A stretch of 53,981 bases of DNA from Bacillus massilioanorexius (GTDB taxonomy: Bacteria; Bacillota; Bacilli; Bacillales; DSM-1321). The notes below the pieces were generated by a model, which made no database searches, had not been told where the DNA came from, and saw only the letters and a program-made list of their open reading frames with translations. The position numbers and the translations under genes were made by a program. Location of the stretch: positions 1-53,981 of the forward strand of contig NZ_CABKRX010000110.1 in NCBI RefSeq assembly GCF_902374955.1, written 5' to 3'. Shown in pieces: positions 1 through 8,672 of this stretch; positions within the stretch are counted from its first letter, which is position 1, and every line of letters starts with the position of its first letter.

Positions 1-209
1 CAATTATTATCCGATTTTTGTATAGGGTTGGCTAGTGGGTTATGAGTTTTTTTAGACATCCAAAAATCCCCTTATGAGATAAATTCAACCATAAAATAGA
101 TATCTAGCAATATCAAATGACTATGAAATTCTAAGAAAACAGGAGAAATCGAGAGATTTCGTTTCAAATATTGAGAGAGGTTAGCTTAATAAGGTACACA
201 GTATATTTA

Positions 210-494
210 TTATGTGAAGAAAGGAAAAGAGAAATAATAAGTATAAATCAAGCCCAAATAAGATTTCCATAGGTCCGCAATAACCAATATATAACCAATT
301 AAAAATAAATAGGAAATAAAAACCAATGTAAAATAAAGGTCATCATTGTATTTAAGTGCCATATATCCATTTGTGACAAATAAAGAAGTTAGAATAATCA
401 GTATCATGGCCACGCTATTAAGAAAAGTTAGAAGAAAAAGTAAAAAGAAGACAAAAATTATTACTGAAGATGTATAGATAATTGGGTTTTTCAT
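210..494 (-). CDS. Small hypothetical membrane protein (94 aa)
   Basis: Not recognised as a known family. The 94-residue product is almost entirely hydrophobic and should form three membrane helices at about residues 6-26, 29-46 and 54-74, with few charged residues and no catalytic motif. The ATG is preceded by AGGGAG at good spacing, which is the main reason to accept it as a gene. It stands alone: no gene lies within 1.2 kb upstream on its strand, and the DNA there is decayed. Its function cannot be inferred from sequence or context. Confidence 0.55.
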   Translation of the reverse strand: MKNPIIYTSSVIIFVFFLLFLLTFLNSVAMILIILTSLFVTNGYMALKYNDDLYFTLVFISYLFLIGYILVIADLWKSYLGLIYTYYFSFPFFT

Positions 495-1330
495 ATTTAA
501 CTCCCTATTTATTATTAGCAGGAAATTACACTGAATTTGATAATCAATAGTTTAATTCTTGTTTATTTTACGTGGTAATTTTGTGAGTAGTTTTAAAAAA
601 AAATGAAGTTATCGTGAACAAAAGACAGACAATACGATCAGGTGCATTAGTTGAAAAAGAATTAAATAACGTTATTATCGCTCTACAAAAGGTTGAGGAA
701 CTGAGTCGTCGATAATATTTCGCGAAAGGATATATGCAAGTGCATTTTGAGGAAAGAATGTGAGTAGGGGTGAGAAAAGCTAATGATTCTTGTTTAACAT
801 CCACCCGTAGAGGGTGTTAAACAGCATGTTCTAATGGACTTTTTAGTAGTTCTAGCTATGTCCTAAGACACTAACAATTTAGCACAGACTACACGGAATT
901 GTAAGTAGCATATCGTATTCGCGTCAAAATATAGAAGACAAGCGATATACGGAAGAATTAAAAAAGATATCGGTAAAATTCTTAGAACACTGTGTGAAAA
1001 GGTGTAGAAATTATAGAAGCCAATGCAAGGTCGCTAATGGGCAGTCTTTTTGTGATGGAATAAATGGGCAGCATCACTGTAATGAATGAAAATGAGATTT
1101 GAGCATAAAAAGACCTCTTGATATGATAAAAGTGTCCTGACGCTGGCCTTTTCAATAGGGTCACTGGGGAAGTGAGTTTTGTATATCTAATGTTTTGGAA
1201 CAAGATATTGTATTTATTAAAAATATAGCTCCAGATGAAAAAGAGCATAACTACTGTATTAGATAAAATGAATAATTATGCTATATCAATTACCTTTGTG
1301 AAAAAATATACTTAAATAAACGGGGGCTTA
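495..1330. other. Gene-poor stretch with decayed DNA
   Basis: No intact gene is visible. Positions 636-690 match 1627-1681 (shared core GGTGCATTAGTT followed by GAATTAAA), so an IS110-like end sequence is partly duplicated here. A hairpin with arms TGTTTAAC and GTTAAACA lies at 791-823 without a T-run. Short in-frame stretches near 945-985 and 1196-1255 resemble eroded transposase pieces, but each is interrupted by stops. Open frames at 568-804 and 982-1248 have no ribosome site and biased composition, so I read them as chance. Confidence 0.5.
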
Positions 1331-1690
1331 GAATGCTTGAACCTGACTTTCTCCTTTGACAACAGCTAGACCAATCACTGGATTCATGACTATCTCCTTC
1401 TAAAAATTAGATTGACCAATAACCCCTAGCACCTTTTGTAGTTTCATAGCTTCGCTTGTTGTACGAGATCTAAGTTCCAACCAGCTTCAATCATGTTTCT
1501 ATAAGTAGGGGGCGAACGATTTAGCTGACGGGATCAAGTCCCACGGTCAGGTAAGTTCTACCCCAGCTACCATTAGTATTCTAGAACCTAAACAAAAAGG
1601 TCAACCAATAACATTGGCTAACCTTATAATACGAACGGGTGCATTAGTTCAATATGAATTAAACAACTTTATTATTGATTTTGGAGTGCG
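1331..1690 (-). mobile_element. IS110-family remnant: 5' end of transposase plus upstream left end
   Basis: On the minus strand an ATG at 1388, after AGAAGGAGA, opens MNPVIGLAVVKGESQVQAF and then meets a TAA at about 1330. This is the usual N-terminus of Bacillus IS110-family DEDD transposases, which normally read GLDVxKG; here the catalytic Asp is Ala. The roughly 250 bases before the ATG (1389-1640) correspond to the noncoding left end, where IS110 elements encode their bridge RNA. A second copy of this left-end segment lies at 14329-14520. The rest of the transposase is missing, so the element is dead. The family call rests on recalled motif similarity. Confidence 0.6.
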
Positions 1691-1743
1691 ATTATATTTA
1701 AATGGATAAAAATTAACTTTAAAGAGCCTTTGGACAGCCCTTT

Positions 1744-2730
1744 CTATTCGAGCAAGTTGCCCATTTTGGCTGACATAGTAATCTCCCCATTATTACTAAT
1801 AATCAGCCATTGTAGATTTGAAAAGTTATCAAATAAGGTTTTACTTTCATCTTTACCCAAAATGAAGAGGGAAGTAGACAAAGCATCAGCTAATGATGGA
1901 CTATTTGTTACAACTGTGCTACTCGATGTTCCTTCAACAGGATAGCCCGTTCGAGGATCTATGATATGTGTGTAACGTTTCCCATCCAGCTCGAAATATT
2001 GTTCATAATCTCCTGAAGTATCCATTACGTTGTCTTGTAACTGAACATAACCAATCACGTTATCTAATTCAAGAGGATTACGAATACCTACTTGCCATGC
2101 TGAACCATCAGGTTTTTCCCCTATCGTATACACATTACCACCTGCTCTTACGATAGCAGAAGTGATGTCTGCTTCCTTTAATATATTGACGGCTTGTTCA
2201 ACAGCATACCCTTTTGTAATTGACCCTAAATCAATACTCATGCCGGAATAAGGAAGGAAGGCGGATTTATTCGTGGAATCAAGTATGACATTTTTGTAGT
2301 TCACTAGCTTTAATGCTTTAGCAATCTCAATACTACGTGGCAAGGTCATCGTTTCCTTTGCCTCCATCCAAAGCTTGACTAGTGGGCCAATTGTAGGATC
2401 AAATAAACCCTCCGTCATATCAGCCATTTCAAGCGCCCGATAGAGTAAATTGTAGCCATCTTCTGATAGATTAATTGGATGTACTCCAGCTGCTTCATTT
2501 AGTTTTGTCATCTCGCTCTCAGACGAATAAACATTAGCGACCTCATCGATTATCGCCATTTGTTTCAGAGCTTCTTTCCCAGCAAGTTGGGCATTTTTTC
2601 CGTAGGCTTCGATATATACTTCTGTATCAAATAAGAATTGAGTTTCACGAAATACTTCCTCATAGAGCCTAGACTGACAAGCAGTAAGTATGATTGTCAT
2701 ACATAAAAGGATAGAAAAAAGTCGTTTCAC
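1744..2730 (-). CDS. apbE: FAD:protein FMN transferase (ApbE), lipoprotein
   Basis: Transfers FMN from FAD to a Thr in the (S/T)GAT motif of extracytoplasmic flavoproteins. The 328 residues begin with a lipoprotein signal (lipobox LTAC, Cys18), placing it on the outer membrane face. ApbE hallmarks follow: an early GLFDPTIGPLVKLW segment, the SIDLGSITKGYAVEQA motif and the IIDPRTGYPVEG motif that carries flavin/Mg contacts, then a C-terminal ADALSTSLFI segment. The start is GTG and overlaps the stop of the upstream NusG-II gene by one base (TAGTG), so the two are translationally coupled. The likely client is the NosR-like FMN-binding protein at 11330-12688, which has SGAT. Family assignment is secure; the client is inferred. 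Confidence 0.93.
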   Translation of the reverse strand: MKRLFSILLCMTIILTACQSRLYEEVFRETQFLFDTEVYIEAYGKNAQLAGKEALKQMAIIDEVANVYSSESEMTKLNEAAGVHPINLSEDGYNLLYRALEMADMTEGLFDPTIGPLVKLWMEAKETMTLPRSIEIAKALKLVNYKNVILDSTNKSAFLPYSGMSIDLGSITKGYAVEQAVNILKEADITSAIVRAGGNVYTIGEKPDGSAWQVGIRNPLELDNVIGYVQLQDNVMDTSGDYEQYFELDGKRYTHIIDPRTGYPVEGTSSSTVVTNSPSLADALSTSLFILGKDESKTLFDNFSNLQWLIISNNGEITMSAKMGNLLE

Positions 2731-3116
2731 TATATAACCCGTACAACCAACTTATTCGGCAAACAAGTAATGGCTTCCCCAGATTTTTGGATGGAGCCCA
2801 TTTTCGAACAAATTTTCTTCTCGCAAATATCATTTTCTTCATGAACAAAAATACGGCTCCCATTTATAACAACATGTGCTGTTCCATTTTTAACTGGAAT
2901 ATAAAAGTTGTACGTCTCGTCAGTAAACGTACCTTCTTTTACTACTTTACCATCAACGGTAATTTGCCACTTGGGCTCTGTTGGGCTTATAAGGGAGCTA
3001 GCTAATATATCACTTTGTCCGAGTAAAAGGGCACCTCCAGAAATGAATCCGGTTGCAATGCCCCTTTTTAAAAACTTGCGTCTGTTTATTTTTTGATTAG
3101 ATTTTTCATGATTCAT
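2730..3116 (-). CDS. NusG domain II-containing exported protein
   Basis: A 128-residue protein with an N-terminal twin-arginine-like signal (RRKFLKRG at 12-19, then a hydrophobic stretch) and a small beta domain from about 48 to the end. The pattern KWQITVDGKVV...YFIPVKNG-like...C..K.C..MG...IxCLPNKLVV is the NusG-domain-II (DUF1312) family, often found beside ApbE, Rnf/Nqr or NosR-like redox genes. It lacks the NGN and KOW parts of true NusG and is not a transcription factor. Three cysteines (about 98, 103 and 118) could bind metal or form a disulfide; the exact role is unknown. It is the first gene of a coupled pair with apbE and lies 100 bases downstream of the Crp/Fnr gene. Confidence 0.8.
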   Translation of the reverse strand: MNHEKSNQKINRRKFLKRGIATGFISGGALLLGQSDILASSLISPTEPKWQITVDGKVVKEGTFTDETYNFYIPVKNGTAHVVINGSRIFVHEENDICEKKICSKMGSIQKSGEAITCLPNKLVVRVI

Positions 3117-3215
3117 GATTGTTCCCTTCCTAACGTAGTAATTTTCTTAAGAAAAAAGAATATTGCTCAGTATTGAACAAACATAATTAAAACTTTGCTT
3201 CAACACATGCTAGAT

Positions 3216-3827
3216 CTATGAATGGATTTTTCTCAAGGTCCGGACGACGGTGTTACGACTAACACCAGTAATCAATGTAAGATCTTCTTGTGTGATATAC
3301 TTCATATCCACACCGAAATCCTCTAAAACATGATACGTAGTTTCGACTTTTTCGATTCCGGTCAGTGTTCGTGCCCTCATTGCAATTATTTGGAGTTTAA
3401 GTAAGTGATTAGCAAGGTTTTGTAAAAGTGCTTGAGAAAATGGTTTGGATTCATCAAAAAATGTTCGTATAACTTCTATTGGATAAATACATTTTGTTAC
3501 TTTCGTAAGCGCCATTGTTTGAAAATCCGCATAGTTATAACTTCCAAATGAATCTGGATAGTCTAATGATGGATTCCCCCATAATAGTAAATAATCATTT
3601 ATAATTTCACCTTCCCTTAATACATCAATGTTTTTCTGAGATCCATCCTCGGAAAGAGTAAATTTTAATAACACACCTTTAGCAATAATTTCAAGCTGGT
3701 CGTCGGAATGTTCTGTTTGAATCTGCTTCGGCATTTGGAAACTAATTGTCGCATGTTTGCAAAGTGCTTGTCTTGTTTCTGGATCTAAGGAGTCACAAAA
3801 GGGGTTACCAGGACAATTTTTTTTCAT
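3216..3827 (-). CDS. Crp/Fnr-family transcription regulator
   Basis: A 203-residue regulator with an N-terminal cyclic-nucleotide-type beta-roll (about 20-115), a dimer helix and a C-terminal winged helix (about 145-203; recognition helix within GVSRNTVVRTLRKI). I chose the ATG at 3827, which follows AGGTGATC; a GTG nine bases upstream is the alternative. Cysteines 5, 11, 23 and 113 lie roughly where FNR has its cluster ligands (three N-terminal plus one in the beta-roll), so oxygen or redox sensing through an Fe-S cluster or thiols is plausible. It is divergent from the molybdoenzyme operon with two palindromes between, so it probably controls that operon. In the recognition helix FNR's Glu209 and Ser212 positions appear as Asn and Val, which predicts a non-FNR site. 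Confidence 0.88.
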   Translation of the reverse strand: MKKNCPGNPFCDSLDPETRQALCKHATISFQMPKQIQTEHSDDQLEIIAKGVLLKFTLSEDGSQKNIDVLREGEIINDYLLLWGNPSLDYPDSFGSYNYADFQTMALTKVTKCIYPIEVIRTFFDESKPFSQALLQNLANHLLKLQIIAMRARTLTGIEKVETTYHVLEDFGVDMKYITQEDLTLITGVSRNTVVRTLRKIHS

Positions 3828-4044
3828 AATGATCACCTATGTTTAATAGATATGAGATTATTCCTATAATAACACACGAAAGAAATAAATTTGGAACAAA
3901 TGGAGGCAGTCACAAATTATTCGAAATTTTTAATTTCACTTTTATAATTAGGAGAAAATATAGTTGTTTTGTGTAGAAAAAGGCGTTATATAGCCATTTT
4001 GCCGTCCCTTAATCGACTACCTTCTTGCAGAATTCCCTTTTGAT

Positions 4045-4060
4045 TGTACCAAATAGTATA
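4045..4060. promoter_or_regulatory. Candidate operator, upstream site
   Basis: TGTACCAAATAGTATA, an imperfect inverted repeat sharing its left arm exactly with the perfect palindrome 22 bases downstream (two helical turns). Likely a weaker site for the same dimeric regulator. Binding is inferred. Confidence 0.5.
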
Positions 4061-4066
4061 TAGCAA

Positions 4067-4082
4067 TGTACCATTTGGTACA
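4067..4082. promoter_or_regulatory. Candidate operator, perfect palindrome
   Basis: TGTACCATTTGGTACA has 7-base arms around two central bases. Read as GTACC-N4-GGTAC it has the same 5-4-5 spacing as FNR (TTGAT-N4-ATCAA) and CprK boxes but a different base pattern. It lies in the 407-base divergent region between the Crp/Fnr gene and the molybdoenzyme operon, about 150 bases before the latter's start. A possible -10 element GATAAT lies at 4119-4124. Regulator identity is inferred from position. Confidence 0.6.
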
Positions 4083-4234
4083 CACGTCAGTATGATATGG
4101 AACAACCACCTATTTCGATAATTACTAAAATCAAATTACAGTAATCATTGTGAAATGATGAATAAGAAAATACTAGGATGTTTTCTAATCATTCGTGATG
4201 AATTGTCTTAAATAAAAAAAGGAGGTCAAAAATA

Positions 4235-6706
4235 ATGGAAGAGAACAAAAATAGCTTTTTCAATCCTTTGATGACTCGTCGTAAGTTTGTGAAGGCTTCG
4301 GCAATTGCAACAGCTGCAACAGGTGCAGTGATAGCAAACCCTTGGGGTTCTGCCATGAAAACATTATCTGTAGATCCTGCAGAAGCAGCGACACAGGCAA
4401 GTAAGGAGCAGATTTTTTCTGGAGCATGTCGTGGTAACTGTGCAGGTGGATGTTTCTTAAACATTGAGGTTAGGGATGGAAAGGTTGTCCGAACATCAGC
4501 CAGAGATTTTCCAAATCCAGAGTACAATCGTATTTGTGTAAAAGGATTATCCCATGTTCAAAGAATTTATAATAAGGATCGTCTTAAATACCCAATGAAG
4601 CGTGCTGGAAAACGTGGAGAAGGTAAATGGGAAAGAATTACTTGGGACGAAGCGATTACAACTATTACAGATAAATGGAAAGAGTATGAAAAGAAATATG
4701 GAAAGGAAAGCTACGCGATTTACTGGGGCTCAGGTAGTTATGCTGCTGTAAGTGGAGTGGGAATGGGTAACTCTATCAACCGTCTTTTGAATGTTTTAGG
4801 CTGTGCAAATATTCAGGCGACAGTGGATGCTGCACATGGCCATGCTGCCGGTAATGCAGTCGGCTGGGGCCCAAACTTCACTCTGAATGAAATTGCAGAT
4901 TTAAAAAATGCGAAAACGATTATTGTTTGGGGAGCAAATCCTGTAATTTCTCAACAGCAAAGTAGCCATTTCTTACTCGAGGCAAAAGAATTAGGTGCAA
5001 AATTAATTGTTATTGACCCAACATATAATATTACTGCTTCTAAGGCAGATATGTTTGTCCCAATTACTCCTGGTACAGATGGTGCTCTAGCACTTGGGAT
5101 GATGAATATTGTTGTTAGGGAAAAATGGATTGATAAGCCATTTTTGATGAAATCGACTGTTGCTCCATTCCTAGTGAAGGAAAGTGATGGCAACTATTTG
5201 CGTTTAAGTGATATTGGTCGACTTTCTGAAGGACAGGAGGATCAAATCGTTGTTAGAGGGCAGGATGGTCGAGTAGGCCTCACAACTGAAATCACAAATC
5301 CGGTTATTGAAGGTACTTTTTCGATTAATGGTATTAAAGTAACAACAGCTTATAGTCTACTTTTAGAGCGTATTGCTGAATATCCGCCTCAAAAAGCATC
5401 TGAAATTACAGGTATTCCTGTTGAAACAATCGAAGAAATTACGAAAATTTATGCAAAGAATACACCATCAACCATATATTCTTATTTTGGTGTAGATCAT
5501 TATGTCAATGCTCATTACAGCATGTTTTCAATGTATGCATTAGCAATGATCACGGGGAATCTTGGGAAATCCGGTGCTGGATGTGGTATGGGAGAAACTC
5601 TTGGAACTAATTTTATTAATGTTATGGGAACCCTTTATCCAGAAGGTGCAACAGGTCCAGCTATTACGATGGCTACGCCAGATATGGCACAAGTGATGGA
5701 TGAGCACAAGTATGGTACTAAGGATATTACTTTAAAAAGCGTTTATTTTACTCATATTAATATGCTTGGAAATGCGGCAGAAAGAAAGTATGCCTTAGAT
5801 TGGATGAAGAAGTTAGATCTAGTTGTTGTTGCTGATATGAATATGAATGAAACTGCTCAAAACGCCGATATTTTACTCCCTGTTGCTCATTGGTTTGAGG
5901 TCGAAGATGTATATTGTGCTTATAGTACACATCCATATGTCATTTATCAGGAAAAAGCAATAGATCCATTGTATGAATGTAAATCAGATTTTGAAATTGT
6001 GAAAATGATTGCTGAGAAAATGGGTCATGGTGATCAATTTAATATGACAGAAGCAGACTATATTAAGCTATGGCTAGATACTGATGCAGCAAGAGATCTA
6101 GGCATCACATACGACAAGCTTAAAAAAGAAAAGGTAATGAAATGCTTGCCAGGAGAAAATTTTGTATATGGAAGTGATGGCACATTCTTAACACCAACAG
6201 GAAGAGCACAGTTCTACGTTGAGACTCCAGCTCCTAATTCAAACTATGATGCCCGTTTCTATGATAAAAAATTTGATATTGAAAAAGAAAGATTACCATA
6301 CTGGGAGCCACCTCATGAAGCGTCACGTGATAATGCTTTGTATAAAAAATATCCTTTCTTTATGATATCAGATCATGTGAAATTCCGAACACATTCACAG
6401 TGGTGGGATGTTCCCGTATTATTAGAGCTTGATCCAGAGCCACTTTTAAAAATAAACCCTGATGATGCTGATAAATACGGAATTAAAACAGGAGATAAAG
6501 TGAAAATTTACAATGACCGTGGCTACGTTATTATGAAGGCTGCCATCAATGCGGGCTGTCAACCAGGAGTTCTAACAGCACCAAAAGGCTGGGAGAAATC
6601 ACAATTTATAGAGGGCCACTTTGCAGACTTAAGCTCTCGTGTAATGCACTCAATATGTGCTAATAGTGCATTCAACGATTTGTTAGTTGCAATCGAGAAA
6701 GCATAA
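4235..6706 (+). CDS. Molybdopterin oxidoreductase, catalytic subunit (DMSO-reductase superfamily, Tat-exported)
   Basis: An 823-residue catalytic subunit of a complex-iron-sulfur-molybdoenzyme. It opens with a Tat signal (TRRKFVKASAIA, Arg15-Arg16), so it folds in the cytoplasm and acts outside. Cys65, 69, 73 and 101 (CX3CX3CX27C) form the N-terminal [4Fe-4S] site. A molybdopterin core follows, and residues about 690-815 are the C-terminal dinucleotide-binding domain. Around the usual Mo ligand the sequence reads VDAAHGHAAGNAVG (197-210): no Cys, Sec or Ser is present, and Ala200 falls where a C/U-H-G motif would place the ligand. Substrate is unknown; S- or N-oxides, sulfur oxyanions and As/Se oxyanions are all possible. 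AAAGGAGG precedes the ATG. It heads an operon with Fe-S, NrfD and chaperone genes. Confidence 0.92.
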   Translation: MEENKNSFFNPLMTRRKFVKASAIATAATGAVIANPWGSAMKTLSVDPAEAATQASKEQIFSGACRGNCAGGCFLNIEVRDGKVVRTSARDFPNPEYNRICVKGLSHVQRIYNKDRLKYPMKRAGKRGEGKWERITWDEAITTITDKWKEYEKKYGKESYAIYWGSGSYAAVSGVGMGNSINRLLNVLGCANIQATVDAAHGHAAGNAVGWGPNFTLNEIADLKNAKTIIVWGANPVISQQQSSHFLLEAKELGAKLIVIDPTYNITASKADMFVPITPGTDGALALGMMNIVVREKWIDKPFLMKSTVAPFLVKESDGNYLRLSDIGRLSEGQEDQIVVRGQDGRVGLTTEITNPVIEGTFSINGIKVTTAYSLLLERIAEYPPQKASEITGIPVETIEEITKIYAKNTPSTIYSYFGVDHYVNAHYSMFSMYALAMITGNLGKSGAGCGMGETLGTNFINVMGTLYPEGATGPAITMATPDMAQVMDEHKYGTKDITLKSVYFTHINMLGNAAERKYALDWMKKLDLVVVADMNMNETAQNADILLPVAHWFEVEDVYCAYSTHPYVIYQEKAIDPLYECKSDFEIVKMIAEKMGHGDQFNMTEADYIKLWLDTDAARDLGITYDKLKKEKVMKCLPGENFVYGSDGTFLTPTGRAQFYVETPAPNSNYDARFYDKKFDIEKERLPYWEPPHEASRDNALYKKYPFFMISDHVKFRTHSQWWDVPVLLELDPEPLLKINPDDADKYGIKTGDKVKIYNDRGYVIMKAAINAGCQPGVLTAPKGWEKSQFIEGHFADLSSRVMHSICANSAFNDLLVAIEKA

Positions 6707-6720
6707 AGGAGGAATGAAAG

Positions 6721-7341
6721 ATGCGATATGTAATGGCGATTGATTTAAAACGCTGCGTAGGCTGCCATACATGTTCTGTTTCATGTAAAATAGCCAATAA
6801 TCTACCAAATGAAATCTGGTATAACAGAATTTTAACCGTCGGTGGCGATACAATGGATACTGCAGGGGGGACTTTTCCCAATAACAAACTTGAATTCTTA
6901 CCGGTAAATTGCCAGCACTGTGAAAATCCTGCTTGTACGAAGGCTTGTCCGGTTGGTGCAACTTATAAGAGAAAAGAAGACGGAATCGTCATTCAGGATC
7001 CAGATAAATGTATAGGGTGCCGTTATTGTATGGTTGCCTGTCCTTATAGTGGTGTTCGTCAGTTCAACTGGAAGGAGCCAGAATACTATGTCGACTTCCC
7101 TGTAGGAGACGCTGATACGGTTCAAAACCAATACAATACAGTAAGCAAATGTAATTTCTGTGTTCACCGTTTAGCGGAAGGAAAGAAACCAGCTTGTATG
7201 GAGTTATGTATTGGTCGTGCACGTTATTTTGGCGATATTGATGATCCTGAAAGCGAAGTTAGTAAAGCGATTAAAGGACGTAAATATTTCCATTTGTTAG
7301 AAGAAAAAGGTACAAAGCCTTCAGTGTACTATTTAACATGA
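6721..7341 (+). CDS. 4Fe-4S electron-transfer subunit (DmsB/PsrB type)
   Basis: A 206-residue four-cluster ferredoxin that passes electrons between the NrfD membrane subunit and the molybdenum subunit. Four cysteine groups are visible: CVGCHTCSVSC (12-22), CQHCENPACTKACP (about 64-77), CIGCRYCMVACP (about 98-109) and the split CNFCVHR...CMELC group (about 144-163). This is the standard DmsB/PsrB/NrfC layout and length. It has no signal peptide, so it is presumably co-exported with the Tat-bearing catalytic subunit. AAAGGAGG precedes the ATG, and the gene starts 14 bases after the catalytic gene ends. Confidence 0.93.
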   Translation: MRYVMAIDLKRCVGCHTCSVSCKIANNLPNEIWYNRILTVGGDTMDTAGGTFPNNKLEFLPVNCQHCENPACTKACPVGATYKRKEDGIVIQDPDKCIGCRYCMVACPYSGVRQFNWKEPEYYVDFPVGDADTVQNQYNTVSKCNFCVHRLAEGKKPACMELCIGRARYFGDIDDPESEVSKAIKGRKYFHLLEEKGTKPSVYYLT

Positions 7342-7354
7342 GGAGGGATTTTCA

Positions 7355-8536
7355 ATGAGCACTCAAACGCAAACAGTAGATAAGATACATTCATCTAACA
7401 AAAGTTCGTTTATGATATGGATGACTATTTTTTCTATCTTTACCATTCTCGGCATTGTGTGCTGGGGAATTCAGTTAGTGAAAGGTTTACAAGTGACAAA
7501 TCTAGGCATTACAAATATGTGGGGGCTGTATATCACATTTTTTATGATTTTCACTGGAGTTGCAGCGGGAAGCTTGTTCTTTGCTTCAGTTCCATATTTA
7601 TTTAATCTTGAAGCGTACAAGCCCTACTGCAGAATCTCTACCTATGTAGGGGCGGTAGCTAGTATTGTTGCTGCATCCCTATTTATTATTGTGGATATCG
7701 GAAATCCTGAGAGAGCGTGGCTCTTTATTATAAGTGGAAATTTAACATCCCCAATGTTTTGGGACTTCATTATGTTAGCTTCCTATATGGTTATTTCGGT
7801 AATTTTTACTCGCCAGTTGATGTTAGTAAATGAAGGGAAAAAAGAAGAGAAATCAGTAAAACCAATTGCGATTATCAGCTTTATCGCAGGTATTCTTGTA
7901 ATCGTAACATCCTTTGTATTTGCATTCCAAGTTGCTAGACCAATGTGGAATACACCAGCTCAACCATTATCCTTCTTGTTAGCTGCGTTTGTGGCAGGTC
8001 TAGCAGTGCTAACGATTTTAGCGTTTATCCTAAATAAGAGTGGTTATATCCAAATGCCAGTAAATTTGCTTGCGAAGATGGGCAAGGTAGCAGCTTCTTT
8101 ATTATTTGCTGAGTTGATCATCATCGTGCTTGAGTTGTTAGTTGGAATATATCCAGGTGGTGGAGAAGAGGAAGAAGTACTTCTATGGTTAGTCAAGGGC
8201 GACGGAGCTGTTATGTTTTGGGGTGAAATAGTTACTTTAGTTGCGGCAATTGTTCTTTTGGCTAAGAGAACATCACCTAAGGGTGGCAACCTCCTTGCTG
8301 GATCAATTCTAGCACTTGTGGCCATTTTCCTAATTAAAACAAACTTATTACAGTCAGAATTATTCCATCCATTACTTCAATTGCCTGGACCAAAACTATA
8401 TGGGGATATGACAGGTCCATATGTTCCAGCGCTAATTGAAATAGGGATATCGTTAGGAATCATGTCACTAGGTGCACTTCTATTAAGCTTAGGATTGAGA
8501 AAGTTAAATCTAGGCACTAAATCTCTAACGAAATAG
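7355..8536 (+). CDS. NrfD/PsrC-family membrane anchor and quinol-oxidising subunit
   Basis: A 393-residue integral membrane protein with about ten hydrophobic helices, beginning at about residue 20 and ending near 383. Length, helix pattern and position directly after the Fe-S subunit match the NrfD/PsrC polysulfide-reductase family, which oxidises menaquinol and hands electrons to the ferredoxin subunit. Conserved-looking elements include the MWGLYITFFMIFTGVAAGS segment in the second helix and DIGNPERAW (about 112-120) after the third. GAGGAGG precedes the ATG 13 bases after the preceding stop. It completes a three-subunit A-B-C reductase. Confidence 0.92.
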   Translation: MSTQTQTVDKIHSSNKSSFMIWMTIFSIFTILGIVCWGIQLVKGLQVTNLGITNMWGLYITFFMIFTGVAAGSLFFASVPYLFNLEAYKPYCRISTYVGAVASIVAASLFIIVDIGNPERAWLFIISGNLTSPMFWDFIMLASYMVISVIFTRQLMLVNEGKKEEKSVKPIAIISFIAGILVIVTSFVFAFQVARPMWNTPAQPLSFLLAAFVAGLAVLTILAFILNKSGYIQMPVNLLAKMGKVAASLLFAELIIIVLELLVGIYPGGGEEEEVLLWLVKGDGAVMFWGEIVTLVAAIVLLAKRTSPKGGNLLAGSILALVAIFLIKTNLLQSELFHPLLQLPGPKLYGDMTGPYVPALIEIGISLGIMSLGALLLSLGLRKLNLGTKSLTK

Positions 8537-8553
8537 TATTGATAGCGAAAATT

Positions 8554-8599
8554 AAGAAAGTACCAAATGCCAAATTTTTTAGGTGTTTAGTACTTTCTT
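8554..8599 (+). other. Intercistronic hairpin between nrfD-type and chaperone genes
   Basis: Ten-base arms AAGAAAGTAC (8554-8563) and GTACTTTCTT (8590-8599) enclose a 26-base loop that ends in a T-run. It may be an attenuating or mRNA-stabilising structure that separates the structural genes from the accessory genes. No strong T-tract follows, so full termination is doubtful. Confidence 0.45.
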
Positions 8600-8672
8600 G
8601 AAATAAAGATGAATGATATCACCATTAAATTAAAATTTCATAATTAAGATAGGCAATAGGAGGCACACCCGT

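Noticed and set aside
568..804. 78-codon minus-strand frame
   Set aside because: No ribosome site, Ser/Thr/Phe-rich chance composition, and it overlaps a repeat shared with 1627-1681.
982..1248. 88-codon minus-strand frame
   Set aside because: No ribosome site or recognisable domain; lies in decayed DNA.
2730..3116. Transcription factor NusG
   Set aside because: Only the domain-II fold is present, with an export signal and a redox-gene context.
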